Assembly: GCA_003512955.1 (NCBI GenBank)
Contig: DOTG01000041.1
Span: forward strand, 124,001 to 188,000
Origin: Marinilabiliales bacterium
GTDB lineage: Bacteria > Bacteroidota > Bacteroidia > Bacteroidales > SZUA-534
Reading direction: 5' to 3'
DNA length: 64,000 nucleotides
The position numbers were made by a program, and so were the translations under genes. Of this stretch, positions 25,040 to 33,438 are shown piece by piece. Positions within the stretch are counted from its first letter, which is position 1; each line of letters begins with the position of its first letter. The notes beneath the pieces were generated by a model. That model worked only from the letters and a program-made list of their open reading frames with translations. It made no database searches and was not told where the DNA came from.

Positions 25040-26017
25040 TTACTTGTTATATGCATCTACAGCGTCTTTTAAATGTTCAAACTTGGAAAAGGAGATGATA
25101 TAGGTTGCCACGATACACCCCACCCCAAGGGCCATAACTGCTGTTTCGCCGGCAAAGTCTGATTGTGTCTGGTCAACAGAATCATCCACATCTTTGGTCC
25201 TGTTATAAAACGACAGCAACCCTCCAGCAATTAAACCTCCCCCAATCACTCCCACAATTATCTGGGCATTTCTCTTTTGTTTAAACTTATCTAAACAAAG
25301 TACACTCTCCCAATTATCGGCCAAATCGATACTCAGGTTCTGATAATTTGCCTTTTTTAAATCCCCAAAACCAATGTTGTAATAATTGTTGAATTTTACA
25401 GTTGTGCCCCCGCCCACAAATCCCGTTCCCGTGTTATACATTCCATAATGATGCTGGATTTTAATATCTTCATACAAATTGATGCGCCCTTTTCTGATTC
25501 TTTGTGCAAACGAGGGACTCATGGAAAATCCCGAATCCCAATACTTTGCATAAAATCCCTGTTCATTTTTATAAAACCTGACCATATCAGAATTAATCTG
25601 CTTGTGATCCAATTCAAAATAGGGGAAACCTATGAAAGGTTGTTTGTATTCTAATCGGTTTCCAAAAATAACCTGCCCCGTATTGTTTACAATAAAATTC
25701 TTATTCAGATTCTCAATACTATCTGAAAATGATTTTAGTGTGTTTACCCCGGGTTTAACCATTAATTTCTGATTCAGGGACGTATCGGTATAAGTTGTCA
25801 TGCCCTTGTAGGTATAGGAATGAATTTTTGAGATTTCAGCGATGGTACTTCTCAATGCATCATTAAACTTGAAATCGAAAAATATAGTATCGTTTGATAT
25901 TGCGGTGATGCGGCAGTTGAAAACCTTTCCATCTTTCACAACAATTTTATCCTGACTAAATACCCAATTGATATTTAATGAAATCAAAACCAATAATATA
26001 CTATAAACTTTCTTCAT
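25040..26017 (-). CDS. hypothetical exported protein
   Basis: 325 residues, not recognised as a named family. Residues 1-21 form a signal peptide (ending FSQ). 'DKIVVKDGKVFNCRITAISNDTIFFDF' is a short beta motif often found at the start of secreted Bacteroidota proteins of unknown function. Two hydrophobic stretches near the C-terminus ('IIVGVIGGGLIAGGLLSFY' and 'AVMALGVGCIVATYIISF') could be membrane segments. It is followed 3' by an ABC-F gene 213 nt away and preceded by an RDD gene 29 nt upstream, so it may share the RDD transcript. Confidence 0.65.
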   Translation of the reverse strand: MKKVYSILLVLISLNINWVFSQDKIVVKDGKVFNCRITAISNDTIFFDFKFNDALRSTIAEISKIHSYTYKGMTTYTDTSLNQKLMVKPGVNTLKSFSDSIENLNKNFIVNNTGQVIFGNRLEYKQPFIGFPYFELDHKQINSDMVRFYKNEQGFYAKYWDSGFSMSPSFAQRIRKGRINLYEDIKIQHHYGMYNTGTGFVGGGTTVKFNNYYNIGFGDLKKANYQNLSIDLADNWESVLCLDKFKQKRNAQIIVGVIGGGLIAGGLLSFYNRTKDVDDSVDQTQSDFAGETAVMALGVGCIVATYIISFSKFEHLKDAVDAYNK

Positions 26018-26046
26018 AACTTTCTTTTATATGTTTTATCTGGTTC

Positions 26047-26769
26047 TTATCGTAGTTCACGGTTCAAGGCATTGAAATCTTTAATCACTGTTTCAATAAA
26101 TTCTACAGGTTTCAAGTCGGTAGTAATTCCAAAACGGGTTTCGACATTTTTACGGGCGGTATAGACCATTAAAATAGCCTCCTTTTTATCGGGATTTTCG
26201 GTATAAAACCTCATAATATCCAACAATGTCTTTATATGATAATATTCCAGGTCGGCTGCCTGTGGAAAAACCACTTGATACTCCTGTGGCAGATACACAA
26301 AAACCGATTCATCAAACACTGGTTTTAATTTTGTACAGATAAGTGCCGTACCGGCGGCCAAATCACCAATGCGCTGGCCCTTTTTGGTAGCCACAATGGC
26401 AGCCACCGCAAACACTCCCATACTCATGGCAATATCGAATAACCGGAATACCCACCGGATTAAATATCTACCAAAGGTAACCTGTGAACCATCTTCTGAA
26501 ATAACTTTTATCTTCATAATCATTTTACCTAAACTTTGACCTTGAAAAACCAGTTCACATACCAGGTGATAGAATATAAAAGGCAATGAAGCCAGGATAA
26601 AGAAAACAGGATTTTCAATTTTCAGTTTTGTAAAAATAAACATGATGGCTCCGGCAACACTGCCTACCATCACCAGATCGATTGCAAAAGCTAGAATCCG
26701 TTCGCCCACGCTAGCCATGCGGTAATTTAACTGCACGTTTTGTGTTGTTTGGATGGCATAGTTTTCCAT
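26047..26769 (-). CDS. RDD family membrane protein
   Basis: 240 residues. 'YRMASVGERILAFAIDLVMVG' near residue 15 and 'SLGKMIMKIKVISEDG' contain the conserved Arg and Asp residues of the RDD domain, with three membrane segments in the first ~150 residues. A C-terminal soluble part of ~80 residues follows ('LDIMRFYTENPDKKEAILMVYTARK'). RDD proteins are membrane proteins with ion-exchange or unknown roles. It is divergent from the SpoIIM/MoxR operon, a neighbourhood conserved in Bacteroidota, which suggests a shared envelope function. Confidence 0.85.
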   Translation of the reverse strand: MENYAIQTTQNVQLNYRMASVGERILAFAIDLVMVGSVAGAIMFIFTKLKIENPVFFILASLPFIFYHLVCELVFQGQSLGKMIMKIKVISEDGSQVTFGRYLIRWVFRLFDIAMSMGVFAVAAIVATKKGQRIGDLAAGTALICTKLKPVFDESVFVYLPQEYQVVFPQAADLEYYHIKTLLDIMRFYTENPDKKEAILMVYTARKNVETRFGITTDLKPVEFIETVIKDFNALNRELR

Positions 26770-26842
26770 AATCTTTAATTCGTTGGTTTATGGCTATAAA
26801 TATAGTTTTTTGAATTTAAATTTGAAGTGTATTTAAGAATCC

Positions 26843-26872
26843 TTTGTAAGTTTTTAAAAATTTATAATTTTG
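26843..26872 (+). promoter_or_regulatory. promoter of the SpoIIM-MoxR-DUF58 operon
   Basis: TTTG (26843-26846), an 18-nt spacer, and TAATTTTG (26865-26872) closely match the Bacteroidota TTTG-N19-TAnnTTTG promoter. The ATG of the first gene is 25 nt downstream. Confidence 0.6.
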
Positions 26873-26897
26873 GAAACCGCATCAAGAACCATTATTA

Positions 26898-27878
26898 ATG
26901 AAAGAAATCACCTTCATCAATCAAAACCGTGGGCGATGGAAAAAGTTGGAACAGGAGCTTGAATCCGGAGCATCGGAGAGTCCGGATGCCTTAGGCGCTT
27001 TATACATTCAACTTACCGATGATTTGGCGTATGCAAAAACTTATTATCCGCAATCGGATATTACCAATTATCTCAATCGGTTAACGTTACAGATTCATCA
27101 ACAGATATACCGGAACAGGAAAGAATCGCCGCAGAGGTTTAACCTGTTTTGGAGCCGGGAACTGCCGATGGTCATCTTTGAAAACAGGAAACAGTTGCTA
27201 TATTCTTTTCTGATTTTTTCCCTGGCAGTTGCCATTGGATGGGTTTCGCAGATGAACGATGCTACCTTTGTCCGGCTAATTCTTACCGACAGCTATGTGA
27301 ATATGACTTTGGACAATATCGGTAACAACGACCCCATGGCCGTGTACAAGCAGGCCAATGAATCGGTGATGTTTTTAGGAATCACTATCAATAATATAAA
27401 AGTAGCTTTTATGGCATTTATGATGGGTATCTTTACCGCTATGGGGACTGGGTTCATCCTGTTTCAGAATGGGATCATGCTGGGGACTTTTCAATCGTTT
27501 TTCTATCAAAAAGGATTGTTTTGGGAATCGGCCAAAGTGATTTGGATTCATGGAACGTTGGAGATTTCTGCCATTATTATAGCAGGTTCGGCGGGAATGG
27601 TTTTAGGAAATGCTTTCTTATTTCCGGGCACTTACAGCCGGATGCATCAGTTTAAAAAAGGAGTTAAAAACGGGATAAAAATTGCATTGGGGCTAGTCCC
27701 AGTATTTATCACGGCCGGTTTTCTCGAAGGTTTTGTGACGCGCCATACCGGAATGCCGGCACCCTTGGTGTTATTAATTATTGGTGCATCCCTGCTGTTT
27801 ATTATCTGGTACTTTATTATCTATCCTATAAAAACAAACAAATTAACTTTACAACATTATGCAAAACCAACCCATTGA
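26898..27878 (+). CDS. SpoIIM-like (stage II sporulation protein M family) membrane protein
   Basis: 326 residues: a soluble N-terminus of ~105 residues ('EITFINQNRGRWKKLEQEL'), then several membrane segments. 'FLGITINNIKVAFMAFMMGIFTAMGTGFILFQNGIMLG' is the SpoIIM/DUF95 core, and 'WIHGTLEISAIIIAGSAGMVLG' follows. In non-sporulating bacteria the family is of unknown function and often pairs with RDD, MoxR and DUF58 genes, as here. First gene of the operon; its end overlaps the next start by 20 nt. Confidence 0.88.
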   Translation: MKEITFINQNRGRWKKLEQELESGASESPDALGALYIQLTDDLAYAKTYYPQSDITNYLNRLTLQIHQQIYRNRKESPQRFNLFWSRELPMVIFENRKQLLYSFLIFSLAVAIGWVSQMNDATFVRLILTDSYVNMTLDNIGNNDPMAVYKQANESVMFLGITINNIKVAFMAFMMGIFTAMGTGFILFQNGIMLGTFQSFFYQKGLFWESAKVIWIHGTLEISAIIIAGSAGMVLGNAFLFPGTYSRMHQFKKGVKNGIKIALGLVPVFITAGFLEGFVTRHTGMPAPLVLLIIGASLLFIIWYFIIYPIKTNKLTLQHYAKPTH

Positions 27879-28767
27879 ATTTTACCGGGAGCGTGATTTT
27901 GGCGAAATCATCAATACCACCATTGAGTTTGTGAAACAGAACTTTAAAATCTTTTTTAAAGGATTGCTGTACTTTATTGTTCCATTGGGACTTGTTGTTG
28001 GTGCCATGATGGGAATCGTTCAGCATGCCAGCCTCTCACAAAGCTTTGGGCAGCCATTCGATTTCGGTGTGGTTCAAATTATAGCCATTGTTATTGCTTT
28101 GCTTTTTTCCTTTTTCCTTTTCGCACTACTGCCATCATTAATTATGTCGATAATGTTGGAATATCAACAATCTGGAAAAAACGACATGCAGTTGAACCGG
28201 ATATGGAAAAGGGCCTTTGATTCGTTTGGCGATGTATTGAGTGTTTCGTTGGTGATAGGTCTTCTGATCGTTTTAAGCGTTGCTGTTATGGTTCTTTTTG
28301 CTACCATAACCCCTTGGATACTTGCAATTTTTGTACTCCCCTTTTTATATGGAATTGTAGTGGTCTATTTTGCTTTGCCAGTCCGTGTATTCGAGAAAGC
28401 TCCTATTGGGGAAAGTATCTCCCGCAGTTTTTATCTGGTAGCGGGCAACTGGTGGTGGACTTTTTTATTGGTTTTTGTATCTTCCATGGTATTAGGGATT
28501 ATAGGAATCGTTTTTTATACTCCGCTTTATGCCTACATGATTTTTGTGGGGGTTGCTGCTGCCAAAGGCGGTACGCCTGAAATTTCGCAGGCGATCATGG
28601 TGGGTACCTACGCTTTTTCCTTCATGGGGCAAATCATGACCAGTAGTTTACTTTTTGTGGTTCTCTCGTTCCAGTATTTTAATTTATTGGAAAAGAAAGA
28701 CAAACCGGGTCTTCAGCAACGGATTCAATTACTTTTACCTACTCAGGAACCAACCCCGGAACAATGA
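27859..28767 (+). CDS. membrane protein of the SpoIIM/MoxR operon
   Basis: 302 residues. A short cytoplasmic start ('FYRERDFGEIINTTIEFVKQNFK') is followed by about six membrane segments, the pattern of glycerophosphoryl-diester-phosphodiesterase-type membrane-domain proteins found with SpoIIM genes. No catalytic residues are visible. It overlaps the upstream gene by 20 nt and the stop is 1 nt from the DUF4129 start, so it is part of one transcript. Confidence 0.75.
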   Translation: MQNQPIEFYRERDFGEIINTTIEFVKQNFKIFFKGLLYFIVPLGLVVGAMMGIVQHASLSQSFGQPFDFGVVQIIAIVIALLFSFFLFALLPSLIMSIMLEYQQSGKNDMQLNRIWKRAFDSFGDVLSVSLVIGLLIVLSVAVMVLFATITPWILAIFVLPFLYGIVVVYFALPVRVFEKAPIGESISRSFYLVAGNWWWTFLLVFVSSMVLGIIGIVFYTPLYAYMIFVGVAAAKGGTPEISQAIMVGTYAFSFMGQIMTSSLLFVVLSFQYFNLLEKKDKPGLQQRIQLLLPTQEPTPEQ

Positions 28768-28768
28768 C

Positions 28769-29476
28769 ATGAAGACTTTTTTCTGCCATGTTGCATTTTT
28801 GTTTCTGATTTCCGGCTTGCCTATGGGAACATATGCATTGACAGACCATTCCGGAAAAATAAGTATCGATGCACAAAAGGTAGATAGCCTAAAAATCTTA
28901 AAAAAATACCAATATAAATCGGAGACAGTTCCTCCGGTAAACTTTTGGCAACAACTGAAATGGAAATTTGGGAGAATGCTTCAAAAATTTTTCAATAATA
29001 CTGCTGGTTCCAAAGCTATTAGATATATAATCGTTATTTCGATACTAAGTTTACTGGTATTTCAATTGCTCAAAGCCAATATTCAAGGGATATGGAAACA
29101 AGCTCCGGAAAAAATTACACAGTTCAGTGGGCAAAGGTTAATAAATCCATTTGAAACCGATTATGAAAAATTACTTGAAAATGCAACCCAAACCGGGGAC
29201 TACCGGGAAGCCATCAGGTTATGGCACAACCTGATTATCAAAGAACTGCACTACCATCAATACATTTTTTGGAAAGAGCACAAAACAAACCGTGATTTGT
29301 TACTCGAAATGAAAAACGCCCGGTTGGCAACGGGTTTTCAACAACTGACCAGATTCTATGAATATACATGGTACGGCGGATTTGTTATTGGTATTGAACA
29401 ATACCAATTCATCAGTCAGGAGTATCAGGAGTATTTACAGTCAATTCCACAAACAAACCCCTATGAACAGAAGTGA
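28769..29476 (+). CDS. DUF4129 domain protein
   Basis: 235 residues from ATG 28769; the frame is open further upstream but that would overlap the previous gene by over 100 nt and hide the signal peptide (MKTFFCHVAFLFLISGLPMG). A single membrane segment follows at ~91-107. The C-terminal part ('YREAIRLWHNLIIKELHYHQY' to 'FYEYTWYGGFVI') is the DUF4129 domain, common beside DUF4350, MoxR and DUF58. Its role is not known; a periplasm-to-cytoplasm coupling role is possible. Confidence 0.8.
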   Translation: MKTFFCHVAFLFLISGLPMGTYALTDHSGKISIDAQKVDSLKILKKYQYKSETVPPVNFWQQLKWKFGRMLQKFFNNTAGSKAIRYIIVISILSLLVFQLLKANIQGIWKQAPEKITQFSGQRLINPFETDYEKLLENATQTGDYREAIRLWHNLIIKELHYHQYIFWKEHKTNRDLLLEMKNARLATGFQQLTRFYEYTWYGGFVIGIEQYQFISQEYQEYLQSIPQTNPYEQK

Positions 29477-30641
29477 ACGAAAATACCTGATCCTGTTAGC
29501 AGTCACACTCCTGCTTTTGGTATTGATGGAGGTCTTTGGTCCAAAGGAAACTGACTTTTCACTCGATTTCAGAAGTGCCAAAGACATTCCTTATGGTTGC
29601 AGTGCATTTAAAACATTGATTCATGACCAGCTTGATACCCTGGTTCCGGTAAACCATCGTCCATTTTATAACTTACCGCCCGATGTCAGCTGTGTACCAA
29701 AAACATATTTGATTGTTACAAATCAATTCCAACCCGATGCATTGGATATTTCCGTCATACTCCGGATGGTTGCCGATGGAAATAATTTCCTGATATCTTC
29801 GCTCTGGTTTTCGCAGGAATTTCTCGATACCATCCACCTCAAACAGAATATCTCGGTTAATCTTTCATATTTGCTCGAAAGCCATACCACCAAAATTTCC
29901 ATCCTGCAAAAAAACGGGGTTTCACAATCATTTTTGCTTAAACGGAACAACAACCAATCGGATTTTGAAAAACTGGATTCTTCTATAACCTCTATCGGTT
30001 ACAATGCAAATGGAAAGTCAAATTTCATGAAAATAGACGTTGGAAAGGGAGACATCCTTGTAAGTTGTGAACCTTTCATCTTTACCAATTACCATTTGCT
30101 CGACAGTAACAATTATGAATATTTACAATTAGCCGGAAATTATTTGGATAATAAACCGTTGGTGTGGGATGAATATTACAAGCCATCAAACCTGGTTATG
30201 AGCACCTCCCCGCTTCGTTATGTTCTGAACAACCCAAATCTCAGGATGGCTTGGTATTTATTGCTGATAGCCCTGTTTACCTATCTTTTTTTTGGAAGCC
30301 GCCGCCAGCAGAGGATGATACCAATAATGCCGGTACCCAAAAACACTTCATTGGAATTTGCCCAAACATTGGGTGATCTTTACTTTCAAAACGGGAACCA
30401 TTTGGAACTGGTTAAAAAGAAGATGCAACATTTTAAAGCTTTCCTGAACCAGCATTATCAGATGGAAACCGAAGATGGCGAATTCCTGCATAAAATTGCT
30501 GCAAAAAGCGGCATTCCTCTCAAAGAGGTAACCCATATTTTTAAAACCTACCAATGGATAAGTACCCAAACATCAATTTCCTATGTGGAAATGAACCGAT
30601 TTGTAGGTATGATAAATCAATTTTATAAAAAATGTCAGTAA
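29463..30641 (+). CDS. DUF4350 domain protein
   Basis: 392 residues from ATG 29463, which overlaps the DUF4129 stop by 14 nt. An N-terminal membrane anchor ('YLILLAVTLLLLVLMEVFG') precedes the extracytoplasmic DUF4350 part ('SAKDIPYGCSAFKTLI' and 'YLIVTNQFQPDALDISVI'), and a second membrane segment lies at ~265-283 ('MAWYLLLIALFTYLFFG'). A cytoplasmic helical tail follows. DUF4350 has a glutamine-amidotransferase-like fold without catalytic residues; function unknown. Confidence 0.8.
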   Translation: MNRSERKYLILLAVTLLLLVLMEVFGPKETDFSLDFRSAKDIPYGCSAFKTLIHDQLDTLVPVNHRPFYNLPPDVSCVPKTYLIVTNQFQPDALDISVILRMVADGNNFLISSLWFSQEFLDTIHLKQNISVNLSYLLESHTTKISILQKNGVSQSFLLKRNNNQSDFEKLDSSITSIGYNANGKSNFMKIDVGKGDILVSCEPFIFTNYHLLDSNNYEYLQLAGNYLDNKPLVWDEYYKPSNLVMSTSPLRYVLNNPNLRMAWYLLLIALFTYLFFGSRRQQRMIPIMPVPKNTSLEFAQTLGDLYFQNGNHLELVKKKMQHFKAFLNQHYQMETEDGEFLHKIAAKSGIPLKEVTHIFKTYQWISTQTSISYVEMNRFVGMINQFYKKCQ

Positions 30642-30663
30642 GTAATACTTAATACAAGCACAT

Positions 30664-31644
30664 ATGAACGAGACCCCTTTATTTGAAAGCCGTATTGAAC
30701 TGAATGCATTTAACGAAAAGATAGCCCGGATAAACCAACAGATAAGTTCAGTAATTATTGGTCAGCAACAAACCGTACAATTTCTTCTAACGGCATTACT
30801 GGCCAATGGCCATGTACTCATCGAAGGTGTGCCGGGCATAGCCAAAACACTGTTGGCCAAGCTAATTGCAAAATCTATCGATTCGGGATTCTCACGTATC
30901 CAGTTTACCCCCGATCTGATGCCTTCCGATGTGCTGGGAACCACTATTTTCAATGCACAAAAATCAGAATTTGAATTCAGACGCGGGCCTGTTTTTTCGA
31001 ACATGGTATTGATTGACGAAATAAACCGTTCGCCGGCAAAAACTCAGGCGGCCCTTTTTGAGGTGATGGAGGAACGACAGGTGACCATCGATGGGAAAAC
31101 ATATCCCATGGATTTACCATTTTTGGTATTAGCTACTCAAAATCCTGTAGAGCACGAAGGTACCTACCGTTTGCCCGAAGCACAGATTGACCGTTTTATT
31201 ATGAAAATCAATATGGATTATCCCAGCCTGGACGAAGAGGCCGAGATACTCCGCAGAGCTCAACTCCGGAATGGCCACTCAGAATTGGAAAATATATCCA
31301 AACAAATTTCAGCCAACGATATCCGTATCTTTCAACAATTGGTGCATCAGGTAATTGTTGAGGAAAAGCTGCTGGGATACATTGCCGGGATCATCCACAG
31401 AACACGTAATTCAGGTTCCTTCTATCTGGGAGCCTCGCCACGGGCTTCACAGGCTTTGCTAAACTGCTCTAAAGCCTTTGCTCTTTTAAACGGACGTGAT
31501 TTTATTACTCCCGAGGACATCAAACTTATGAGCATTCCTGTCCTTAACCACCGGATAATACTTACCCCTGAAAAGGAAATGGAAGGAGCCAAAACGACTG
31601 GCGAAATAAAAAAACTGATTGAAACCATCGAAATACCCCGATAA
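30664..31644 (+). CDS. MoxR family AAA+ ATPase (SpoIIM/DUF4350 operon)
   Basis: 326 residues. Walker A 'EGVPGIAKTLLAK' at ~56-68, Walker B 'VLIDEINRSPAKTQ' and the sensor 'VLATQNPVEHEGTYRLPEAQ' are intact. 'GASPRASQALL' is the MoxR C-terminal sensor-2 arginine region. MoxR ATPases act as chaperones that remodel or activate VWA/DUF58 partners; the next gene encodes one. A second MoxR lies at 56793, in the Bat operon. Confidence 0.92.
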   Translation: MNETPLFESRIELNAFNEKIARINQQISSVIIGQQQTVQFLLTALLANGHVLIEGVPGIAKTLLAKLIAKSIDSGFSRIQFTPDLMPSDVLGTTIFNAQKSEFEFRRGPVFSNMVLIDEINRSPAKTQAALFEVMEERQVTIDGKTYPMDLPFLVLATQNPVEHEGTYRLPEAQIDRFIMKINMDYPSLDEEAEILRRAQLRNGHSELENISKQISANDIRIFQQLVHQVIVEEKLLGYIAGIIHRTRNSGSFYLGASPRASQALLNCSKAFALLNGRDFITPEDIKLMSIPVLNHRIILTPEKEMEGAKTTGEIKKLIETIEIPR

Positions 31645-31657
31645 TATTAACCTCAGG

Positions 31658-33013
31658 ATGCTGGCTTTTATTCAAAATATACGCTTATTTATCAGGAATA
31701 CAGGGTTTTCATTCTGGTTCTATCTTGCATTGTTCCTTCTTTCGTTACTTTATATCATCGGATTCATCTTTCCAAGGGTTGCCACCGTTGCCCATGGTGC
31801 TACCTGGTTTTTTGTGCTGGTGGCAGTTTCCGACTTGATTTTATTGAATTACCGGAAACATTCCCTGAAAATTACCCGTTCATTACCCCAGCGTTTTTCC
31901 AATGGGGATGACAACATTGTTCCGATATGCTGCCAAAGTCTTTTTCCGTTTACAATCAGGGTTCACCTGATTGATGAGATCCCTGTTCAGTTTCAGTACA
32001 GGGATATGAGTTTTTATATTATGATAAGTGCCGAGGGTTCGCATCAATTAAGTTATTCCGTAAAACCACTTCACCGAGGAAATTATGAGTTTGGAAGAAC
32101 TCTGGCGTATGTTTATTCTCCCGTCAGGCTGTTAAGCCGCCGGTTTGTGGTTGAAAATGAAACAACCATACCGGTTTACCCAGGTTTTATTCAGATGCAA
32201 AAATACCAGATGATGGTCATTTCCAACCGGTTGGTAGATGCAGGCATCAAACCCATCCGTAAAGTAGGCCACCACTCAGAATTTGACCAGATACGCCATT
32301 ACATTTCGGGCGACGATTATCGGCTCATCAATTGGAAAGCTACTGCCCGAAAAGCGGAACCAATGGTGAATCAGTTTATAGAAGAAAAATCGCAACCAGT
32401 GTATTCATTAATCGATATGGGACGAAATATGCAGAGTCCCTTCCATGGGATGACCTTACTCGATTATGCCATCAATACTTCATTGATTATAAGTAATATA
32501 GCTCTATTGAAATCAGATAAAGCAGGATTGGTCACCTTTTCAAAAAACATCGATTCTTTACTGCCGGCTACCAATCAGGCAATTCAGATGAACCGCATCA
32601 TGGAACTTTTATACAAAGCCCAGACACGGTTCGACGAACCTAACTATGAATTACTTTATGGTACGCTTTGCCGCAAAATTACCCAACGGAGTTTATTACT
32701 GCTTTTTACCAATTTCGAGAGTCCCGTGTCGCTGCAAAAGCAGCTAAAATACCTGGCCGGGTTGGCCAAAGATCACCTGTTACTGGTTATATTTTTTAAA
32801 AATACCGAACTGTATCGGTTAACCCATTTGGAACCCAAAAATACCCGGGAGGTTTACATCCAAACCATTGCCGAAAAATTAATCTTCGATAAAACATTGA
32901 TTGAAAAAGAACTGCACCGATACGGTATTCTTACCTTACTTACTGAACCCCAAAACCTGACACCGCAGATTATTAATGAATATCTGAAAGTTAAGGCACT
33001 GGGAATGTTATAA
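31658..33013 (+). CDS. DUF58 domain protein, partner of MoxR, with altered MIDAS
   Basis: 451 residues from ATG 31658, 13 nt after the MoxR stop. Two N-terminal membrane segments (~15-60) are followed by the DUF58 core 'ISGDDYRLINWKATARKAEPM' and a VWA-like domain. The metal motif is 'DMGRNM' in place of DxSxS, so metal binding may be changed. This arrangement (MoxR plus DUF58) forms the operational core of a chaperone-substrate pair. End of the operon. Confidence 0.87.
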   Translation: MLAFIQNIRLFIRNTGFSFWFYLALFLLSLLYIIGFIFPRVATVAHGATWFFVLVAVSDLILLNYRKHSLKITRSLPQRFSNGDDNIVPICCQSLFPFTIRVHLIDEIPVQFQYRDMSFYIMISAEGSHQLSYSVKPLHRGNYEFGRTLAYVYSPVRLLSRRFVVENETTIPVYPGFIQMQKYQMMVISNRLVDAGIKPIRKVGHHSEFDQIRHYISGDDYRLINWKATARKAEPMVNQFIEEKSQPVYSLIDMGRNMQSPFHGMTLLDYAINTSLIISNIALLKSDKAGLVTFSKNIDSLLPATNQAIQMNRIMELLYKAQTRFDEPNYELLYGTLCRKITQRSLLLLFTNFESPVSLQKQLKYLAGLAKDHLLLVIFFKNTELYRLTHLEPKNTREVYIQTIAEKLIFDKTLIEKELHRYGILTLLTEPQNLTPQIINEYLKVKALGML

Positions 33014-33438
33014 TTAAGGTTTACACAAATATAGATAGTTTTGCTTTTAGAGTATGCATAATTGGAAACCTAGAGTTTACAATAGTTCGTAAAACTTTTA
33101 AGCAGCCATGGTCACTTGGGGAATTGAGAATAACTTATACCTGGCTTTGGATATAATTCTTGAGGAAGACAAGGCATTAAAGAAAAAAATAATGCAGCCC
33201 TAAACTTTAACATTGCCAATAATGTAGCACTAGCAATACTCAAAAAAGAGATCAGTGAAACTGTCTAAGCCTGTTATAAGTCTTAAAGCAGCTTTGGATG
33301 ATGACTACAGGGAGCTTTTAACTAAAAGTTAAAAACGATTTCTCTGGCAATTCAGTGTAGGAATTTGCAGAAACCCATTCTTTTTGTACTTTTAGTTCAT
33401 TAATTCCCCCTATTGCTAACATACTTAAATGAAGTTTT
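33014..33438. other. intergenic region containing an IS relic
   Basis: 425 nt. The only recognisable content is the decayed transposase fragment at 33113-33332. A 4-alpha-glucanotransferase gene begins at 33439. Confidence 0.6.
33113..33332 (+). pseudogene. decayed ISAs1-family transposase C-terminal fragment
   Basis: Translated in pieces, the region reads H-W-G-I-E-N-N-L (with one inserted base after CAC), then 'ALDIILEEDKALKKK', a stop, 'NFNIANNVALAILKKE', a stop, and 'SLKAALDDDYRELL'. This is the order of ISAs1/H-repeat transposase C-termini (HWGIENxLHWVLDVxFxED...NFxxLRxIALNLLKxE...KAGWDDxYL). Frameshifts and three stops show that it is dead. The N-terminal part and the terminal repeats were not found. 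Confidence 0.7.
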
